A stretch of DNA of 64,000 nucleotides, from assembly GCF_002563635.1 (NCBI RefSeq), contig NZ_PDIZ01000001.1, positions 2,852,001 to 2,916,000 on the forward strand, in the 5' to 3' direction. The notes beneath the pieces were generated by a model that saw nothing but the letters and a program-made list of their open reading frames with translations, did no database searches and had not been told where the DNA came from. This stretch comes from Bacillus sp. es.036. Lineage in GTDB: Bacteria > Bacillota > Bacilli > Bacillales > Guptibacillaceae. A program made the position numbers and the translations under genes. Positions 15,578-30,543 of the stretch are shown one piece after another. Each line of letters starts with the position of its first letter. Positions within the stretch are counted from its first letter, which is position 1.

Positions 15578-17905
15578 TTACGAATTGTTATTGCGACGTT
15601 TTTTCTTTTTGTTTTTCGGTTTCTTTTTTGTTCCCTGACCATCTTTTGGCGGCGAAAACTTGCGCTTTTTCTGTCCAGCATCCGTTGTTTTGTTAGATGA
15701 CTTCCCGCGTTTTTTTCGCTTGCCGCCTTCAATGACTTTCGGACTTTCTCTTCTGCGACGTTCTTTTGGCGGTTTCATGCCAACAATTTCAAAGTCGATC
15801 GAACGTTCATCAATATTAACATTCAAGACGCGAATGGCGATTTCATCACCGATACGATAGACGTTACCAGTACGTTCACCAATCATCGCGTAAGCACCTT
15901 CGTCGTAGTGGTAGTAGTCATCGGTTAAATAACTAACGTGAACGAGACCTTCGATCGTGTTCGGCAATTCAACAAACAAACCGAAGTTCGTTACACCACT
16001 AATCACACCTTCGAACTCTTCCCCGATTTTATCTTTCATAAACTCAGCTTTTTTCAGGTCATCGGTTTCACGTTCAGCGTCAACCGCACGGCGTTCCATC
16101 GCAGAAGCGTGCTGAGCGATTTCACCAAGCGCTTCGCTCCATTTGGAAGTTGTTTGGTTATCAACTTTTTTCTCAAATAGATACGTACGGATCAAACGGT
16201 GCACGATTAAGTCAGGATAACGACGAATTGGTGACGTAAAGTGCGTATAGAAGTCTGTCGATAAGCCGAAGTGACCGAGACTTTCAGGGAAGTACTTTGC
16301 CTGTTGCATCGAACGAAGCATCACCTTACTAATGACCGCTTCTTCTGGCTCTCCCTTTACTTCTTCAAGAAGCTTTTGTAGCGCACGAGGGTGTACCGTG
16401 TTCGCATTCCCGCGTACAACGTAACCAAAGTTCGTAATAAATTCGAAGAACGTATTTAATTTATCTGCATCCGGATCTTCGTGAATACGGTACATGAACG
16501 GTACTTCCATAAAGTGAAAATGCTGCGCAACGGTTTCGTTTGCGACAAGCATAAATTCTTCAATTAAGCGTTCAGCTACTGAGCGTTCTCGTTGCACGAT
16601 CTCTTGCGGCGTCCCTTCATCATCAACAAGTACTTTTGCTTCTGCAAAATCAAAGTCAATAGCACCTCGTTCGAAACGACCTTTTCTTAAAATTTCAGCC
16701 AATTCACCCATGCTATCGAAGAATGGTACGAGAGATTTGTAACGTTCTAGCACTTCATCGTCTTCACGCTGAAGAATTTTGCGTACATCTGTATACGTCA
16801 TACGCTCATTTGTACGAATCACACTTGGGAAAATCTCATGGTTTACCACTTCACCCTGTGTAGTAATTTCCATCTCACAAGAAATCGTTAATCGATCCAC
16901 TTGAGGATTCAAACTACAAATTCCGTTTGATAAACGGTGTGGAATCATCGGAATCACTCGGTCGACAAGATACACACTCGTCCCACGATCAAGCGCTTCT
17001 TGATCAATCGGAGAGTTTTCCGTCACATAATACGTTACGTCTGCGATGTGAACACCGAGCTTATAGTTTCCATTCGGAAGTTTGACAACATTAACTGCGT
17101 CATCTAGATCCTTCGCGTCTGCCCCATCAATCGTGACAATGGTCTCTTCACGAAGGTCACGTCTTCCTTCAATTTCTTTCTCGTCGATTTGATCCGGTGT
17201 TTTATGAGCTTGCTCCATTGCAGCGTCAGGAAACTCGCCTGGAAGCTCATGCTTATAAATGATCGACAGAATATCGACGCCTGGATCGTTTTTATGACCT
17301 AAAATTTCAGTGATGCGTCCTTCCGCACTCATACGCCCTTCAGGATACTTCGTAATTTCAACTACGACTTTATGGCCGTCAACGGCACCGGCAGTAGCTC
17401 CTTTTGGAATGAAAATATCGTGTGGAATTCTCTTATCGTCGGCAATCACAAATCCAAAGTGCTTGCTATCAGAATATGTACCAACTGTGCGTTTTACACC
17501 ACGCTCAATGATACGGATAACGGTACCTTCTGGACGAGTGCCAGATGATTTTTGGTGCAGTCTTACAATGACGCGATCTCCGTTCATTGCTCCTTCTAGA
17601 TCACCCTGATTGATGTAGACATCTTTCTCGCCCGTATCACTATCCGAAATAAGGAAAGCAAATCCTTTTGCGTGTACTTGTAACTTTCCGCGTACAAGGT
17701 TCATTTTCTCAGGAATACCATAGCGATTGCTTCTTGTGCGAACGATTAATCCTTCATCTTCCATGCTGTTTAACGTTTTCACAAACTCCTTAAATTCACT
17801 GGAATCTTTCACACCAAATACTTCTTCAAGCTCCTGAACGGTAAGCGGTTTGTACGCTTCGTCCTTCATGAAGCTCAATATTTTTTGTTCATGTTCTTCT
17901 GCCAT
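15578..17905 (-). CDS. rnr: ribonuclease R
   Basis: 775 residues. Order: N-terminal winged helix (about 1-75), two cold-shock domains (about 75-230), the RNB catalytic domain with [17 protein letters not shown] (about 255-271, acidic metal site) and [17 protein letters not shown] (about 552-568), an S1 domain (about 630-710) and a very lysine-rich tail. It is a processive 3'-5' exoribonuclease that degrades structured RNA and also tmRNA-tagged mRNAs. GGAAGGTGG precedes the ATG. It forms a block with est upstream (38-nt gap) and smpB downstream. Confidence 0.96.
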   Translation of the reverse strand: MAEEHEQKILSFMKDEAYKPLTVQELEEVFGVKDSSEFKEFVKTLNSMEDEGLIVRTRSNRYGIPEKMNLVRGKLQVHAKGFAFLISDSDTGEKDVYINQGDLEGAMNGDRVIVRLHQKSSGTRPEGTVIRIIERGVKRTVGTYSDSKHFGFVIADDKRIPHDIFIPKGATAGAVDGHKVVVEITKYPEGRMSAEGRITEILGHKNDPGVDILSIIYKHELPGEFPDAAMEQAHKTPDQIDEKEIEGRRDLREETIVTIDGADAKDLDDAVNVVKLPNGNYKLGVHIADVTYYVTENSPIDQEALDRGTSVYLVDRVIPMIPHRLSNGICSLNPQVDRLTISCEMEITTQGEVVNHEIFPSVIRTNERMTYTDVRKILQREDDEVLERYKSLVPFFDSMGELAEILRKGRFERGAIDFDFAEAKVLVDDEGTPQEIVQRERSVAERLIEEFMLVANETVAQHFHFMEVPFMYRIHEDPDADKLNTFFEFITNFGYVVRGNANTVHPRALQKLLEEVKGEPEEAVISKVMLRSMQQAKYFPESLGHFGLSTDFYTHFTSPIRRYPDLIVHRLIRTYLFEKKVDNQTTSKWSEALGEIAQHASAMERRAVDAERETDDLKKAEFMKDKIGEEFEGVISGVTNFGLFVELPNTIEGLVHVSYLTDDYYHYDEGAYAMIGERTGNVYRIGDEIAIRVLNVNIDERSIDFEIVGMKPPKERRRRESPKVIEGGKRKKRGKSSNKTTDAGQKKRKFSPPKDGQGTKKKPKNKKKKRRNNNS

Positions 17906-17943
17906 TGTCTTCCACCTTCCTTCTACTTAAATAAGTTCTTTGT

Positions 17944-18690
17944 TTATTCTGACCAGTCAAGGCTATCAAGAAAAGCATGAACGTCTTTATGAAGCTCGTC
18001 TTTTTCCTTGCCTAGCGTAATCGCATGCGTTGAGTTTTCGTACCATTTCAAACTTTTCTCATCAGATTCAATGTTATCGTGAATGACGTTGGCACTTTCT
18101 GTATTAATCATTTCATCATGTCTCGCTTGTGCAACAAATGTAGGAGCATAAATCATATCCACGTTATCACGCACATCATAGATCAAATCGCGAAGTTCAC
18201 CAAGTGTATTCATCGGTGTTTCTTTAAAGGCTTCCATTTCCTCTTCAATTTGTTCAGGTGATTTCCGCTCAAATTTCTTGTATTCCTTCGCATAGGAAAG
18301 GACGCCCTGATACATCGTTTCTTCATCTTTCATATCCATTGGGGCGCACATGGGCACGATTCCCTTTACAGGAACAGTATAACCGAGCTTTAATGAAAAT
18401 ACGCCTCCAAGTGATAAGCCGACTACTGCAATTTCGTCATGACCCATGCTTTTAAGCTTTTCATACCCTTCAGTGACGTTTTTCCACCAATCTTTTGGCC
18501 CAGTATGTACAAGCTCCTCAGGCGGAACGCCATGTCCTTCATATTGTGGCGCATGACACGTATAGCCTCTTTCCTGCAAGTAACGTCCCATCATTCGTAC
18601 ATCTGCTGAATTTCCTGTAAAACCATGCAACATTAATACCGCGCGATTGCCTCCCTCGAATGTAAATGGCTTTGGTGCTACTACTTTCAT
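17944..18690 (-). CDS. est: carboxylesterase (Est30/YvaK type)
   Basis: 248 residues, alpha/beta hydrolase. [21 protein letters not shown] (about 18-38) carries the oxyanion loop, VVGLSLGG (about 90-97) the nucleophile serine, ARHDEMIN (about 189-196) the acid, and STHAITLG (about 219-226) the histidine. It is the length of Geobacillus Est30 and B. subtilis YvaK, cytosolic monoacyl esterases. Position between secG and rnr is conserved in bacilli. GAGGAGGATCAC precedes the ATG. Confidence 0.92.
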   Translation of the reverse strand: MKVVAPKPFTFEGGNRAVLMLHGFTGNSADVRMMGRYLQERGYTCHAPQYEGHGVPPEELVHTGPKDWWKNVTEGYEKLKSMGHDEIAVVGLSLGGVFSLKLGYTVPVKGIVPMCAPMDMKDEETMYQGVLSYAKEYKKFERKSPEQIEEEMEAFKETPMNTLGELRDLIYDVRDNVDMIYAPTFVAQARHDEMINTESANVIHDNIESDEKSLKWYENSTHAITLGKEKDELHKDVHAFLDSLDWSE

Positions 18691-18963
18691 GATGTGATCC
18701 TCCTCTAAATCTAAATCAACTACCAGTTAGTTTGACCTGCAAAAAACGAATTATCCTGTTCATTGAGGTCTTTAACTGCATTTTACCTGTTTCGAGCGGA
18801 AGGCAAAAGGAATTCGTTCTTTTAGCTTATTTCCCTCTTCCATTCGACAAAAAACTTCCTTTTCACTTCTTCTTAGAAAAGCTTGCCGCCAAGTACTAGC
18901 GGAAGCCATCGTTTTTCTTATACTTTAGTCCTTTAAAAAGGTTAAATATCCTTAAAGTACAAT
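18691..18963. other. intergenic region between est and secG
   Basis: No open frame of note. A possible weak hairpin (GCTTCCGC / GCGG.AAGC, about 18888-18908) is followed on minus by TTTTCT. The est promoter should lie here but I could not assign convincing boxes. Confidence 0.4.
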
Positions 18964-18997
18964 AAAAAAAGCAGCAAGTGACTCAACACCTGCTGCT
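18964..18997 (-). terminator. secG terminator
   Basis: GCAGCA..GTG / CAC..TGCTGC stem with a short loop; minus strand then runs into TTTTTTTATT. Confidence 0.8.
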
Positions 18998-19009
18998 TTC
19001 TTGATCACG

Positions 19010-19240
19010 TTACACGAGATACGCAACGAGAATTGAAAGAACAAAGAACAATACGGCAAGTACTACCGTTACTTTATTTAAAACCGCTTCAAAACCGCGG
19101 GCTTTCTGCTTACCGAATAATTGTTCAGCTCCACCCGTAATGGCTCCTGATAAACCAGCGCTTTTACCTGACTGAAGCAATACAACAGTAATAAGTAAGA
19201 TTGAAACGATAACTAATGCAATTGTAGCTGCAAGATGCAT
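19010..19240 (-). CDS. secG: preprotein translocase subunit SecG
   Basis: 76 residues, two membrane helices (about 2-24 and 52-74) flanking the conserved cytoplasmic loop [20 protein letters not shown] (about 23-42) and [10 protein letters not shown]. It is the non-essential SecYEG partner that aids SecA-driven export. AGGTGG precedes the ATG. Neighbours eno and est are the same as in B. subtilis. Confidence 0.95.
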   Translation of the reverse strand: MHLAATIALVIVSILLITVVLLQSGKSAGLSGAITGGAEQLFGKQKARGFEAVLNKVTVVLAVLFFVLSILVAYLV

Positions 19241-19349
19241 GATTCCACCTCCCGGACTATAGCCTTTCCAATACTATAAATTTACCATAAATTTTTCAAT
19301 AAAAGCAATCTATTTCGGTAATACTCGACATTCTCATTATTATCTTAAC

Positions 19350-19363
19350 AAGTGTTAACACTT
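19350..19363. promoter_or_regulatory. 14-bp palindrome upstream of secG
   Basis: AAGTGTTAACACTT is perfectly self-complementary and lies 110-123 nt before the secG start, in an AT-rich stretch. It is a possible operator; nothing else supports that. Confidence 0.25.
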
Positions 19364-19375
19364 TTTAAACGGTAT

Positions 19376-19525
19376 CGGCTGTTTTCGTAGACATTGTTGC
19401 GATAAGAGTGGTGGCTGATTTCCGCTCCAGGATACTCGCTTTCCGCGGCGCGGGCGGTGAGCCTCCTCCCGCTCCAATCAACTATGAAGTGTGGATCTTA
19501 GTACAATCCACCTTTAAAACAGCCG
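19376..19525. repeat. 150-bp MITE-like or structured intergenic element with 10-bp terminal inverted repeats
   Basis: CGGCTGTTTT at 19376-19385 is the exact inverse complement of AAAACAGCCG at 19516-19525. Inside is a GC-rich core (CTTTCCGCGGCGCGGGCGG and GTGAGCCTCCTCCCGC) and a GTGGAT/ATCCAC hairpin. It has no coding frame, and its composition is unlike the AT-rich flanks. From memory, the core GATTTCCGCTCC...CTTTCCGCGG...GGTGAGCCTCC recurs in other bacilli; not verified here. Confidence 0.6.
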
Positions 19526-19567
19526 GTCTTTAGAAAAAAAATCCATAAATAATTTAGTAATAGAATT

Positions 19568-19596
19568 AAAAAAGCCCCCGCGTTTTCACGCGGGGG
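19568..19596 (-). terminator. terminator of the glycolytic operon (after eno)
   Basis: CCCCCGCG / CGCGGGGG stem with a TTTTCA-type loop, followed on the minus strand by TTTTTTAATTC. Confidence 0.9.
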
Positions 19597-19606
19597 TCAT
19601 CAAAAC

Positions 19607-20902
<1,296 letters not shown>

Positions 20903-20922
20903 TCATCTCCTTTAAATGTAAG

Positions 20923-23215
<2,293 letters not shown>

Positions 23216-23250
23216 TCACCATCCTTTATAAGATTAAAAACATAAGTATT

Positions 23251-24435
23251 TTATTTGTCGTTAAGTGCGACAACACCCGGAAGTTCTTTACCTTCCATGA
23301 ACTCAAGAGAAGCACCGCCACCAGTAGAGATGTGGCTCATTTGATCAGCATAGCCAAATTTCTCAACCGCTGCTGCAGAGTCACCGCCACCAATAACTGA
23401 ATACGTATCTTCTGCGTTCGCAAGTGCTTCAGCTACTGCTTTCGTACCATTAGCATAAACGTCTAGTTCAAATACACCCATTGGTCCGTTCCAGATAACG
23501 AGTTTAGAGTCAGCGATCACTTTGCTGTACGTTTCTCTCGTTTTCGGTCCGATATCAAGTGCTTCCCAATCGGATGGAATTTCTTCAATGCTTACCACTT
23601 TCGTGTTTGCATCATTTGAGAAATCATCACCAATCACAACGTCTTCTGGCATATAGAAATTAACGCCTTTTTCTTTTGCTTTATCCATGAATGATTTCGC
23701 TAGATCGATTTTATCTTCCTCAAGAAGAGACAAACCAACTTCATGTCCAAGTGCTTTTACAAATGTATAAGCAAGACCGCCACCGATGATCAAGTTATCT
23801 ACTTTATCAAGTAGGTGATCAATCACACCGATTTTATCTTTTACTTTTGCTCCACCAACAATAGCTGTGAATGGACGGGAAGGTTCTGTTAGAGCACTTC
23901 CAAGAACTTCAAGTTCTTTCTCCATAAGAAAACCAGCTACAGCAGGAATATGATGAGCGATACCTTCTGTTGAAGCGTGAGCACGGTGTGCTGCGCCAAA
24001 AGCATCATTTACGTAAAGATCTGCCATTGCAGCAAATTTCTTCGCAAGGTCTTCATCATTCTTCTCTTCTCCAGCCTCAAAACGAACATTCTCAATAAGA
24101 AGAAGGTCGCCATCTTCTAGACCTGCAATCGCACGGTCAACTTCTTCACCATACACTGCATCTGTTTTTGTAACGGTTTTGCCAATGAGGTCGCTTAAAC
24201 GGTCTGCAACCGGATCAAGACGTAGCTCATCAACAGCTTCACCTTTTGGACGTCCAAGGTGGCTTGCAAGAATGACTTTCGCTCCCTGATCAGACAAATG
24301 CTTGATCGTAGGAAGTGCTGCTTTAATACGCGTTTCATCTGTTACCTTACCATCTTCCATAGGTACATTGAAATCCACGCGGCAGAATACCTTTTTGCCT
24401 TTTAACTCAACGTCACGAATTGATTTTTTGTTCAT
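23251..24435 (-). CDS. pgk: phosphoglycerate kinase
   Basis: 394 residues from ATG 24435 ([18 protein letters not shown]), preceded by AGGAGGAC. Signatures: [19 protein letters not shown] (about 19-37), SHLGRPKGE, nucleotide site [13 protein letters not shown] (about 352-364) and [18 protein letters not shown]. It makes ATP from 1,3-bisphosphoglycerate. The gap from gapA contains a hairpin with a short T-run, so part of the transcription may stop after gapA. Confidence 0.98.
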   Translation of the reverse strand: MNKKSIRDVELKGKKVFCRVDFNVPMEDGKVTDETRIKAALPTIKHLSDQGAKVILASHLGRPKGEAVDELRLDPVADRLSDLIGKTVTKTDAVYGEEVDRAIAGLEDGDLLLIENVRFEAGEEKNDEDLAKKFAAMADLYVNDAFGAAHRAHASTEGIAHHIPAVAGFLMEKELEVLGSALTEPSRPFTAIVGGAKVKDKIGVIDHLLDKVDNLIIGGGLAYTFVKALGHEVGLSLLEEDKIDLAKSFMDKAKEKGVNFYMPEDVVIGDDFSNDANTKVVSIEEIPSDWEALDIGPKTRETYSKVIADSKLVIWNGPMGVFELDVYANGTKAVAEALANAEDTYSVIGGGDSAAAVEKFGYADQMSHISTGGGASLEFMEGKELPGVVALNDK

Positions 24436-24510
24436 CACGCACGTCCTCCTCTGCACAAAGTTTTAAAAGGTTCACCTTTTAAATAAAGCTATATCGTTAG
24501 TAATGACAAT

Positions 24511-24541
24511 GGAAAAGGAGGAAGGCCCAAGACTTCCTCCT
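24511..24541 (-). terminator. hairpin between gapA and pgk (partial terminator or processing site)
   Basis: AGGAGGAAG / CTTCCTCCT with an 8-nt loop; the minus strand then has only TTTTCC. It is a weak terminator, consistent with gapA being transcribed more than the distal genes, as known for B. subtilis. Confidence 0.6.
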
Positions 24542-24560
24542 CCTCTATTAACAATTCTTA

Positions 24561-26647
<2,087 letters not shown>

Positions 26648-26682
26648 AATTCGTCTCCCCTGCTGTTCTTCTTTTTTCCTGA

Positions 26683-26718
26683 GACGTAATATGTCCCGCT
26701 TAGACATTTTCAGTCCCA
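26683..26718 (-). promoter_or_regulatory. CggR operator (two direct repeats)
   Basis: On the minus strand: TGGGAC-N6-TGTC-N4-CGGGAC-N6-CGTC. This matches the B. subtilis pattern CGGGAC-N6-TGTC-N4-CGGGAC-N6-TGTC at all but two bases. It lies just downstream of the start site and upstream of the cggR ATG. Confidence 0.92.
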
Positions 26719-26749
26719 CCTGGATCAAAAAGAACTTCTTACAATTTTC

Positions 26750-26778
26750 ATTGTAGCAGTTGCCAAAAGCATGGGCAA
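26750..26778 (-). promoter_or_regulatory. promoter of the cggR-gapA operon
   Basis: TTGCCC (26773-26778), a 17-nt spacer and TACAAT (26750-26755) on the minus strand. The predicted start near 26743 places the operator in the early transcribed region, where a bound CggR would block elongation. Confidence 0.75.
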
Positions 26779-26797
26779 CTATGTTATACTGAAAATT

Positions 26798-27034
26798 TTA
26801 AAGTAAGCGTTTTCTTATTGTTTTTTTTGAAATTCGACCATAATCAACGATTTCACCTTCGATTTCGACAACTGGAATCATAAGCATAAACTTTTCCAAG
26901 AGCGCCTCATCGCTATAAATATCAACCGTTTGTACTGAGAACGTAACTTCCTCCTGTAACTCTTCAAGAAGATAAGCTGCTTCATCACAAAGTGGACATG
27001 CCGCCTTCGAATATAAAGTAACCGATTTACTCAT
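26798..27034 (-). CDS. glutaredoxin-like thioredoxin-fold protein
   Basis: 78 residues from ATG 27034, after GGGAGG. VTLYSKAACPLCDEAAYLL (about 5-23) has the CPLC redox motif of the glutaredoxin/DUF836 family; the fold's cis-proline region MIPVVEIEGEIVDYG is present. It lies between rpoN and cggR, an order seen in several bacilli. Substrate unknown. Confidence 0.82.
   Translation of the reverse strand: MSKSVTLYSKAACPLCDEAAYLLEELQEEVTFSVQTVDIYSDEALLEKFMLMIPVVEIEGEIVDYGRISKKTIRKRLL
26802..26815 (-). promoter_or_regulatory. possible cre site upstream of the cggR promoter
   Basis: Minus strand AGAAAACGCTTACT fits TGWAANCGNTNWCA at 12 of 14 positions (both end bases differ). It is centred about 65 bp upstream of the predicted cggR start, a position used by activating CcpA sites. 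It overlaps the 3' end of the glutaredoxin gene. Confidence 0.3.
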
Positions 27035-27090
27035 CAATTAAACCTCCCTTCTTTCAATTTCCTAGTTTACTTAACAAGGTATTCAAACGC

Positions 27091-27117
27091 AAAAAAAGAG
27101 CCACCTTCCCGGCAGCT
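27091..27117 (-). terminator. rpoN terminator
   Basis: AGCTGCC / GGTGGCT stem (two wobbles) with a GGGAA loop, then CTTTTTTTG on the minus strand. Confidence 0.75.
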
Positions 27118-27118
27118 G

Positions 27119-28414
27119 TTACGTAAATCGCTTTCGCTTTGATGAACTTAAGATCTTTAATTCGTCTCGATATTTTGCAATTGTTCGTCTTGATACTTCA
27201 ATTCCACGCTGGATATGAAGAGCTTCTACAATTTTTTGGTCTGATAACGGTTTGAGTTTATTCTCATTCTCCACAAGTTCTTTAATAAAGAGCTTAACAC
27301 TGGAAGAAGAAGCCCCTTCCCCAGATTCACTCGCTAGCTTTGAAGTGAACAAATCTTTTAGTGGGTACAAACCATGTGGTGTTTGAACATATTTACTTTT
27401 AATGGCCCGACTTACTGTCGATTCATGAACATGAGCTTCATTAGCTACTTCTTTCAATGTGATCGGTACAAGGTCACTCATGCCATTTCTTAAAAATCCT
27501 TGTTGATGGACGATCACAACGCCCATAATTGCCCTTAACGTCTGCTTCCTTTGTTCAATGCTTTTCATTAACCAGCTGACTTGCTGGTATTTGTCTTTCA
27601 AATAGTCAGCCGCTTCGTTATGTTTAAATGAACGATACGTGTTGCTCACTTTCATTGCCGGCAAATCATCATCAAGCAATGTAACAGTAAATCGTCCATT
27701 TTTCTCTTGGATCATAACATCTGGTACGATGTATGTTGTTTTCTCAGTAAACCACTTCGTTCCTGGACGGGGGTCAAGGTCTGCTACCAAATCTGCTGCC
27801 TGTTGAATTTGTTCGACAGGTACGTGATACTGCTTCGAAAGCTCACGATATTTCTTTTCTGCTAACGCTTTCAAATGATCAGATACGAGCAATCGAGCAA
27901 GTTCAAAGACCTCCCCCTCCTGATTTAGCTGTAAAGAAAGACATTCCGATAAAGAGCGAGCCCCTATACCTGAGGGGTCGAGTAACTGAACCTGTCGAAT
28001 CGCTTCAGTTAATTCAAATTCGTCACAGTCTAAATAACTCATCACTTCTGTTTCATTGATTCGTAAGTAGCCACTTTCATCGATGCTATCAATTAAATAA
28101 TGGACAATGCCGGTTATTTTTTTGGGAAGGTTTATACACCTCGTCTGCTCGTGAAGTTCATCGTGCAGACTCCTTCTTGTTTCCGCATATTCCAGCGGAT
28201 CTTGTCTAGTCCCATTCTCGTAGGAACGTTTTGAAGAACGAACACCTCCGTCCCATGATGGTGACTGTAATTCAATAAGTGGATTTTCAAGAGCCTGTTC
28301 TTTCACGTACTCCAGTAATTCAGCCGTAGAATATTGGAGTATAGAAATCGCTTGATGCAACTGGGTTGTCATGACTAGTTTCGTTGTCTGCTTTTGTATC
28401 AATCCTAATTCCAT
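27119..28414 (-). CDS. rpoN: RNA polymerase sigma-54 factor
   Basis: 431 residues (SigL of B. subtilis is similar). N-terminal Q-rich activator-contact region LGLIQKQTTKLVMTTQLHQAISILQ (split about 3-27), core-binding domain to about 260, HTH TLKEVANEAHVHESTVSRAI (about 310-329) and the RpoN box SRRTIAKYRDEL near the C-terminus (about 408-419). It directs transcription of amino-acid and other catabolic operons with AAA+ activators. No sigma-54 enhancer-binding gene lies in the window. Confidence 0.95.
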   Translation of the reverse strand: MELGLIQKQTTKLVMTTQLHQAISILQYSTAELLEYVKEQALENPLIELQSPSWDGGVRSSKRSYENGTRQDPLEYAETRRSLHDELHEQTRCINLPKKITGIVHYLIDSIDESGYLRINETEVMSYLDCDEFELTEAIRQVQLLDPSGIGARSLSECLSLQLNQEGEVFELARLLVSDHLKALAEKKYRELSKQYHVPVEQIQQAADLVADLDPRPGTKWFTEKTTYIVPDVMIQEKNGRFTVTLLDDDLPAMKVSNTYRSFKHNEAADYLKDKYQQVSWLMKSIEQRKQTLRAIMGVVIVHQQGFLRNGMSDLVPITLKEVANEAHVHESTVSRAIKSKYVQTPHGLYPLKDLFTSKLASESGEGASSSSVKLFIKELVENENKLKPLSDQKIVEALHIQRGIEVSRRTIAKYRDELKILSSSKRKRFT

Positions 28415-28604
28415 CGCAATCCCTCCACCTTCATCATACTATATCGTTTCATTTTATGGTATGAAAAAACGAAAATGAGCAGAATTTTCTGTTTTTTAAA
28501 GACGGTTTTTGACACCATTTTTAATAAAATTGATGAAATCGCCCGTCCCTCAGTCAAATTTCAACATAAACTGTGTTATAGAGAGAAAAAAGGAGGCAAA
28601 TACC

Positions 28605-28880
28605 ATGGATTTAGCAGTATATGGAATTGCTTTGCTTCCAGTCATCATTGGAGTAGTACATCTCTTCAAGGTGTTTGGTTTTCCGGTAAGATTTTTACCC
28701 ATCCTTTCAATCGTCATCGGAATTGTGATGAGTCATATTTACGTCGAACCGGAAGATTTCAAAAAAGCCTTCTTTATCGGATTATGGCTCGGACTATGCG
28801 CTACAGGTATGCACTCAGGCTTTAAACACACGATGAGTGGAGCAGGCAGCAAAAGACATGATGATGATCGTGATTGTTAG
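28605..28880 (+). CDS. holin-like small membrane protein (phage holin 5_2-like)
   Basis: 91 residues from ATG 28605, after AAAGGAGG at 7 nt. Helices at about 5-22, 29-45 and 56-74. ALLPVIIGVVHLFKVFGFPVR, LPILSIVIGIVMS and FIGLWLGLCATGMHSGFKHT recall the Phage_holin_5_2 pattern (IPVI.GL....K..GLP......LSL.LG...... GL..GLSA.GLYSG.K). There are no other phage genes nearby. Such proteins occur as chromosomal relics or as export helpers; the call is tentative. Confidence 0.5.
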   Translation: MDLAVYGIALLPVIIGVVHLFKVFGFPVRFLPILSIVIGIVMSHIYVEPEDFKKAFFIGLWLGLCATGMHSGFKHTMSGAGSKRHDDDRDC

Positions 28881-28995
28881 AAGGCACGACGGATAGCAGA
28901 AAGAGTGGACGAGTTCTACTCTTTTTTTCTTTGTTCTTATTTAAGAAATCAATCAACAACCGATATCGTTATCGTGAAATTTGGCTACCCTACAT

Positions 28996-29028
28996 AAAAA
29001 ATCCCTCTCGCATCAGCGAAAGGGATTG
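28996..29028 (-). terminator. terminator after tRNA-Arg
   Basis: AATCCCTTTCGC / GCGAGAGGGATT on the minus strand (G-U pairs) with a short TGAT loop, followed by TTTTTATG. Confidence 0.8.
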
Positions 29029-29040
29029 GAATTATGTATA

Positions 29041-29119
29041 TGGTGCGCCCGGAGGGATTCGAACCCCCGACTGACGCGGTACCGGAAACCACCGCTCTAT
29101 CCGACTGAGCTACGGGCGC
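29041..29119 (-). tRNA. tRNA-Arg (anticodon CCG), CCA encoded
   Basis: Acceptor GCGCCCG/CGGGCGC with A73 and encoded CCA; D-arm GCTC/GAGC; anticodon arm GTGGT-TTCCGGT-ACCGC with anticodon CCG; T-arm GGGGG-TTCGAAT-CCCTC. The variable region reads GTCAGTC, 7 nt, two more than usual for this class. B. subtilis also has a tRNA-Arg (trnQ) next to clpP. Confidence 0.92.
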
Positions 29120-29293
29120 GCTTTATTAGCGCAAAGATTATTATACGGGATCGCCTATTTTTTTGCAAGGTGATTTTCTCCGTGCCGCTCTTTCATTTGA
29201 ATGACTTCGTTACTTAAGTCTTAAGCTCTTGACGGCTCAATTAACTCATAGTAAAGTAAAACCAAACACATGTTCTGTTAGGCGGTGGCGATC

Positions 29294-29680
29294 GTGTTCC
29301 AATTAAGTAAAGAAGAAACGAAGGCATTAAGAAACTACCTCTTACTTCCTTACGTAAAAAGAGTGCTGGAAATGGATATGAAATGGCTACAACATTCTAG
29401 AATAAAGCTTCCGCGCCCTTACCTGGTACTAATCCGGTCTGCTATGTCGCTTGCGTCAACTGATTTAAAATGGGCAAAAGCAATTCTCCATGAAAGAGGA
29501 ATTCGCGTCTACATTGAAGAAACTAAAGAAGAAGTCATCATTTGCAAAGTCTTCTGCCGTGGCTACAATCAAACATACCGATATTCATCTATTCAACTTC
29601 GTAACCAGGTAGAGAGAAGAATTCTAACTTATTTTGTAGCAGATGAGCGCCTCAAAAAAAGGAGCACGTGGTCTGTTTAA
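29294..29680 (+). CDS. uncharacterised protein, possibly YhjD-like
   Basis: 128 residues from GTG 29294, which is 5 nt after the purine-rich GGCGGTGG; an alternative GTG at 29285 overlaps that site. Features: hydrophilic, mixed alpha/beta, conserved-looking RNYLLLPYVKRVLEMDMKWL (about 10-29), RIKLPRPYLVLIRSAM and a C-terminal CRGYNQTYRYSSIQLRNQVE. From memory this pattern is like B. subtilis YhjD, of unknown function; I would not rely on it. It lies between tRNA-Arg and clpP. Confidence 0.65.
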   Translation: MFQLSKEETKALRNYLLLPYVKRVLEMDMKWLQHSRIKLPRPYLVLIRSAMSLASTDLKWAKAILHERGIRVYIEETKEEVIICKVFCRGYNQTYRYSSIQLRNQVERRILTYFVADERLKKRSTWSV

Positions 29681-29766
29681 AATAAGGTGATGCGGGGAAA
29701 ATGGATGTAGATAGAGAAAGAAAAACGTCTTTACCTTACCCTTTTCAAAAATAGCACAGCACTTTA

Positions 29767-29796
29767 TTTGACCTATATTGACCTTTTAGGTATGAT
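29767..29796 (+). promoter_or_regulatory. clpP promoter with CtsR box
   Basis: TTGACC (29768-29773), a 17-nt spacer and TATGAT (29791-29796). The minus-strand sequence GGTCAATATAGGTCAAA (29767-29783) is a tandem GGTCAA heptad with the 3-4 nt spacing of CtsR operators and covers the -35 box. Heat and protein-damage induction is inferred. Confidence 0.85.
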
Positions 29797-29844
29797 GAAC
29801 GTACAGCAACTACATATTCCATAAAAATAAAGGAGGAATTTTAA

Positions 29845-30429
29845 ATGGTTTTAATTCCAACGGTAATTGAACAAACAAACCGCGGTGAAAGAGCGTACGA
29901 CATTTATTCTCGTCTTCTTAAGGATCGCATTATCATGCTAGGAACAGCAATTGACGACAACGTTTCAAACGCTGTAGTCGCTCAGCTTCTTTTCCTTGCT
30001 GCAGAAGATCCTGATAAAGATATCTCACTTTACATTAACAGCCCTGGTGGTTCGATCACAGCAGGTATGGCAATTTACGATACAATGCAATTCATCAAGC
30101 CGAAAGTATCAACAATCTGTATCGGTATGGCTGCATCCATGGGTGCTTTCCTTCTTGCAGCTGGTGAGCCTGGAAAGCGTTATGCGCTCCCAAACAGTGA
30201 AGTAATGATTCACCAACCGCTCGGTGGTACGCAAGGTCAGGCTTCTGACATTGAAATTCACGCAAAACGTATTATTCAAATGCGCGAAAAGCTGAACAAA
30301 ATTCTTTCTGAACGTACTGGTCAACCACTTGAAACAATTGATCGCGACACGGATCGTGACCGTTTCATGGAAGCAACAGAAGCGAAAGAATACGGCTTAA
30401 TTGATGAAGTAATGGAAAAGAAAGCATAA
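29845..30429 (+). CDS. clpP: ATP-dependent Clp protease proteolytic subunit
   Basis: 194 residues. The catalytic serine lies in [20 protein letters not shown] (about 92-111), histidine in MIHQPLGG (about 121-128) and aspartate in IDRDTDRD (about 169-176). It assembles as a tetradecamer and works with ClpX and ClpC. AAAGGAGG precedes the ATG. Regulation by CtsR is shown by the upstream box. Confidence 0.97.
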   Translation: MVLIPTVIEQTNRGERAYDIYSRLLKDRIIMLGTAIDDNVSNAVVAQLLFLAAEDPDKDISLYINSPGGSITAGMAIYDTMQFIKPKVSTICIGMAASMGAFLLAAGEPGKRYALPNSEVMIHQPLGGTQGQASDIEIHAKRIIQMREKLNKILSERTGQPLETIDRDTDRDRFMEATEAKEYGLIDEVMEKKA

Positions 30430-30441
30430 CTTGTTTGAATC

Positions 30442-30474
30442 GAGCCTTTCCTCACCGAGGAAAGGCTCTTTTTT
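30442..30474 (+). terminator. clpP terminator
   Basis: Perfect 12-bp stem GAGCCTTTCCTC / GAGGAAAGGCTC with an ACC loop, followed by TTTTTT. Confidence 0.92.
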
Positions 30475-30495
30475 ACGCAAAAGTTCTTTCCTACA

Positions 30496-30540
30496 ACAAA
30501 AAACGAAGGCTACCGCTTGCACTTAGCGGTATGCCTTCGT
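30496..30540 (-). terminator. crh terminator
   Basis: ACGAAGGC.TACCGCT / AGCGGTA.GCCTTCGT stem with a short loop; minus strand continues TTTTTTGTTG. Confidence 0.85.
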
Positions 30541-30543
30541 TTA

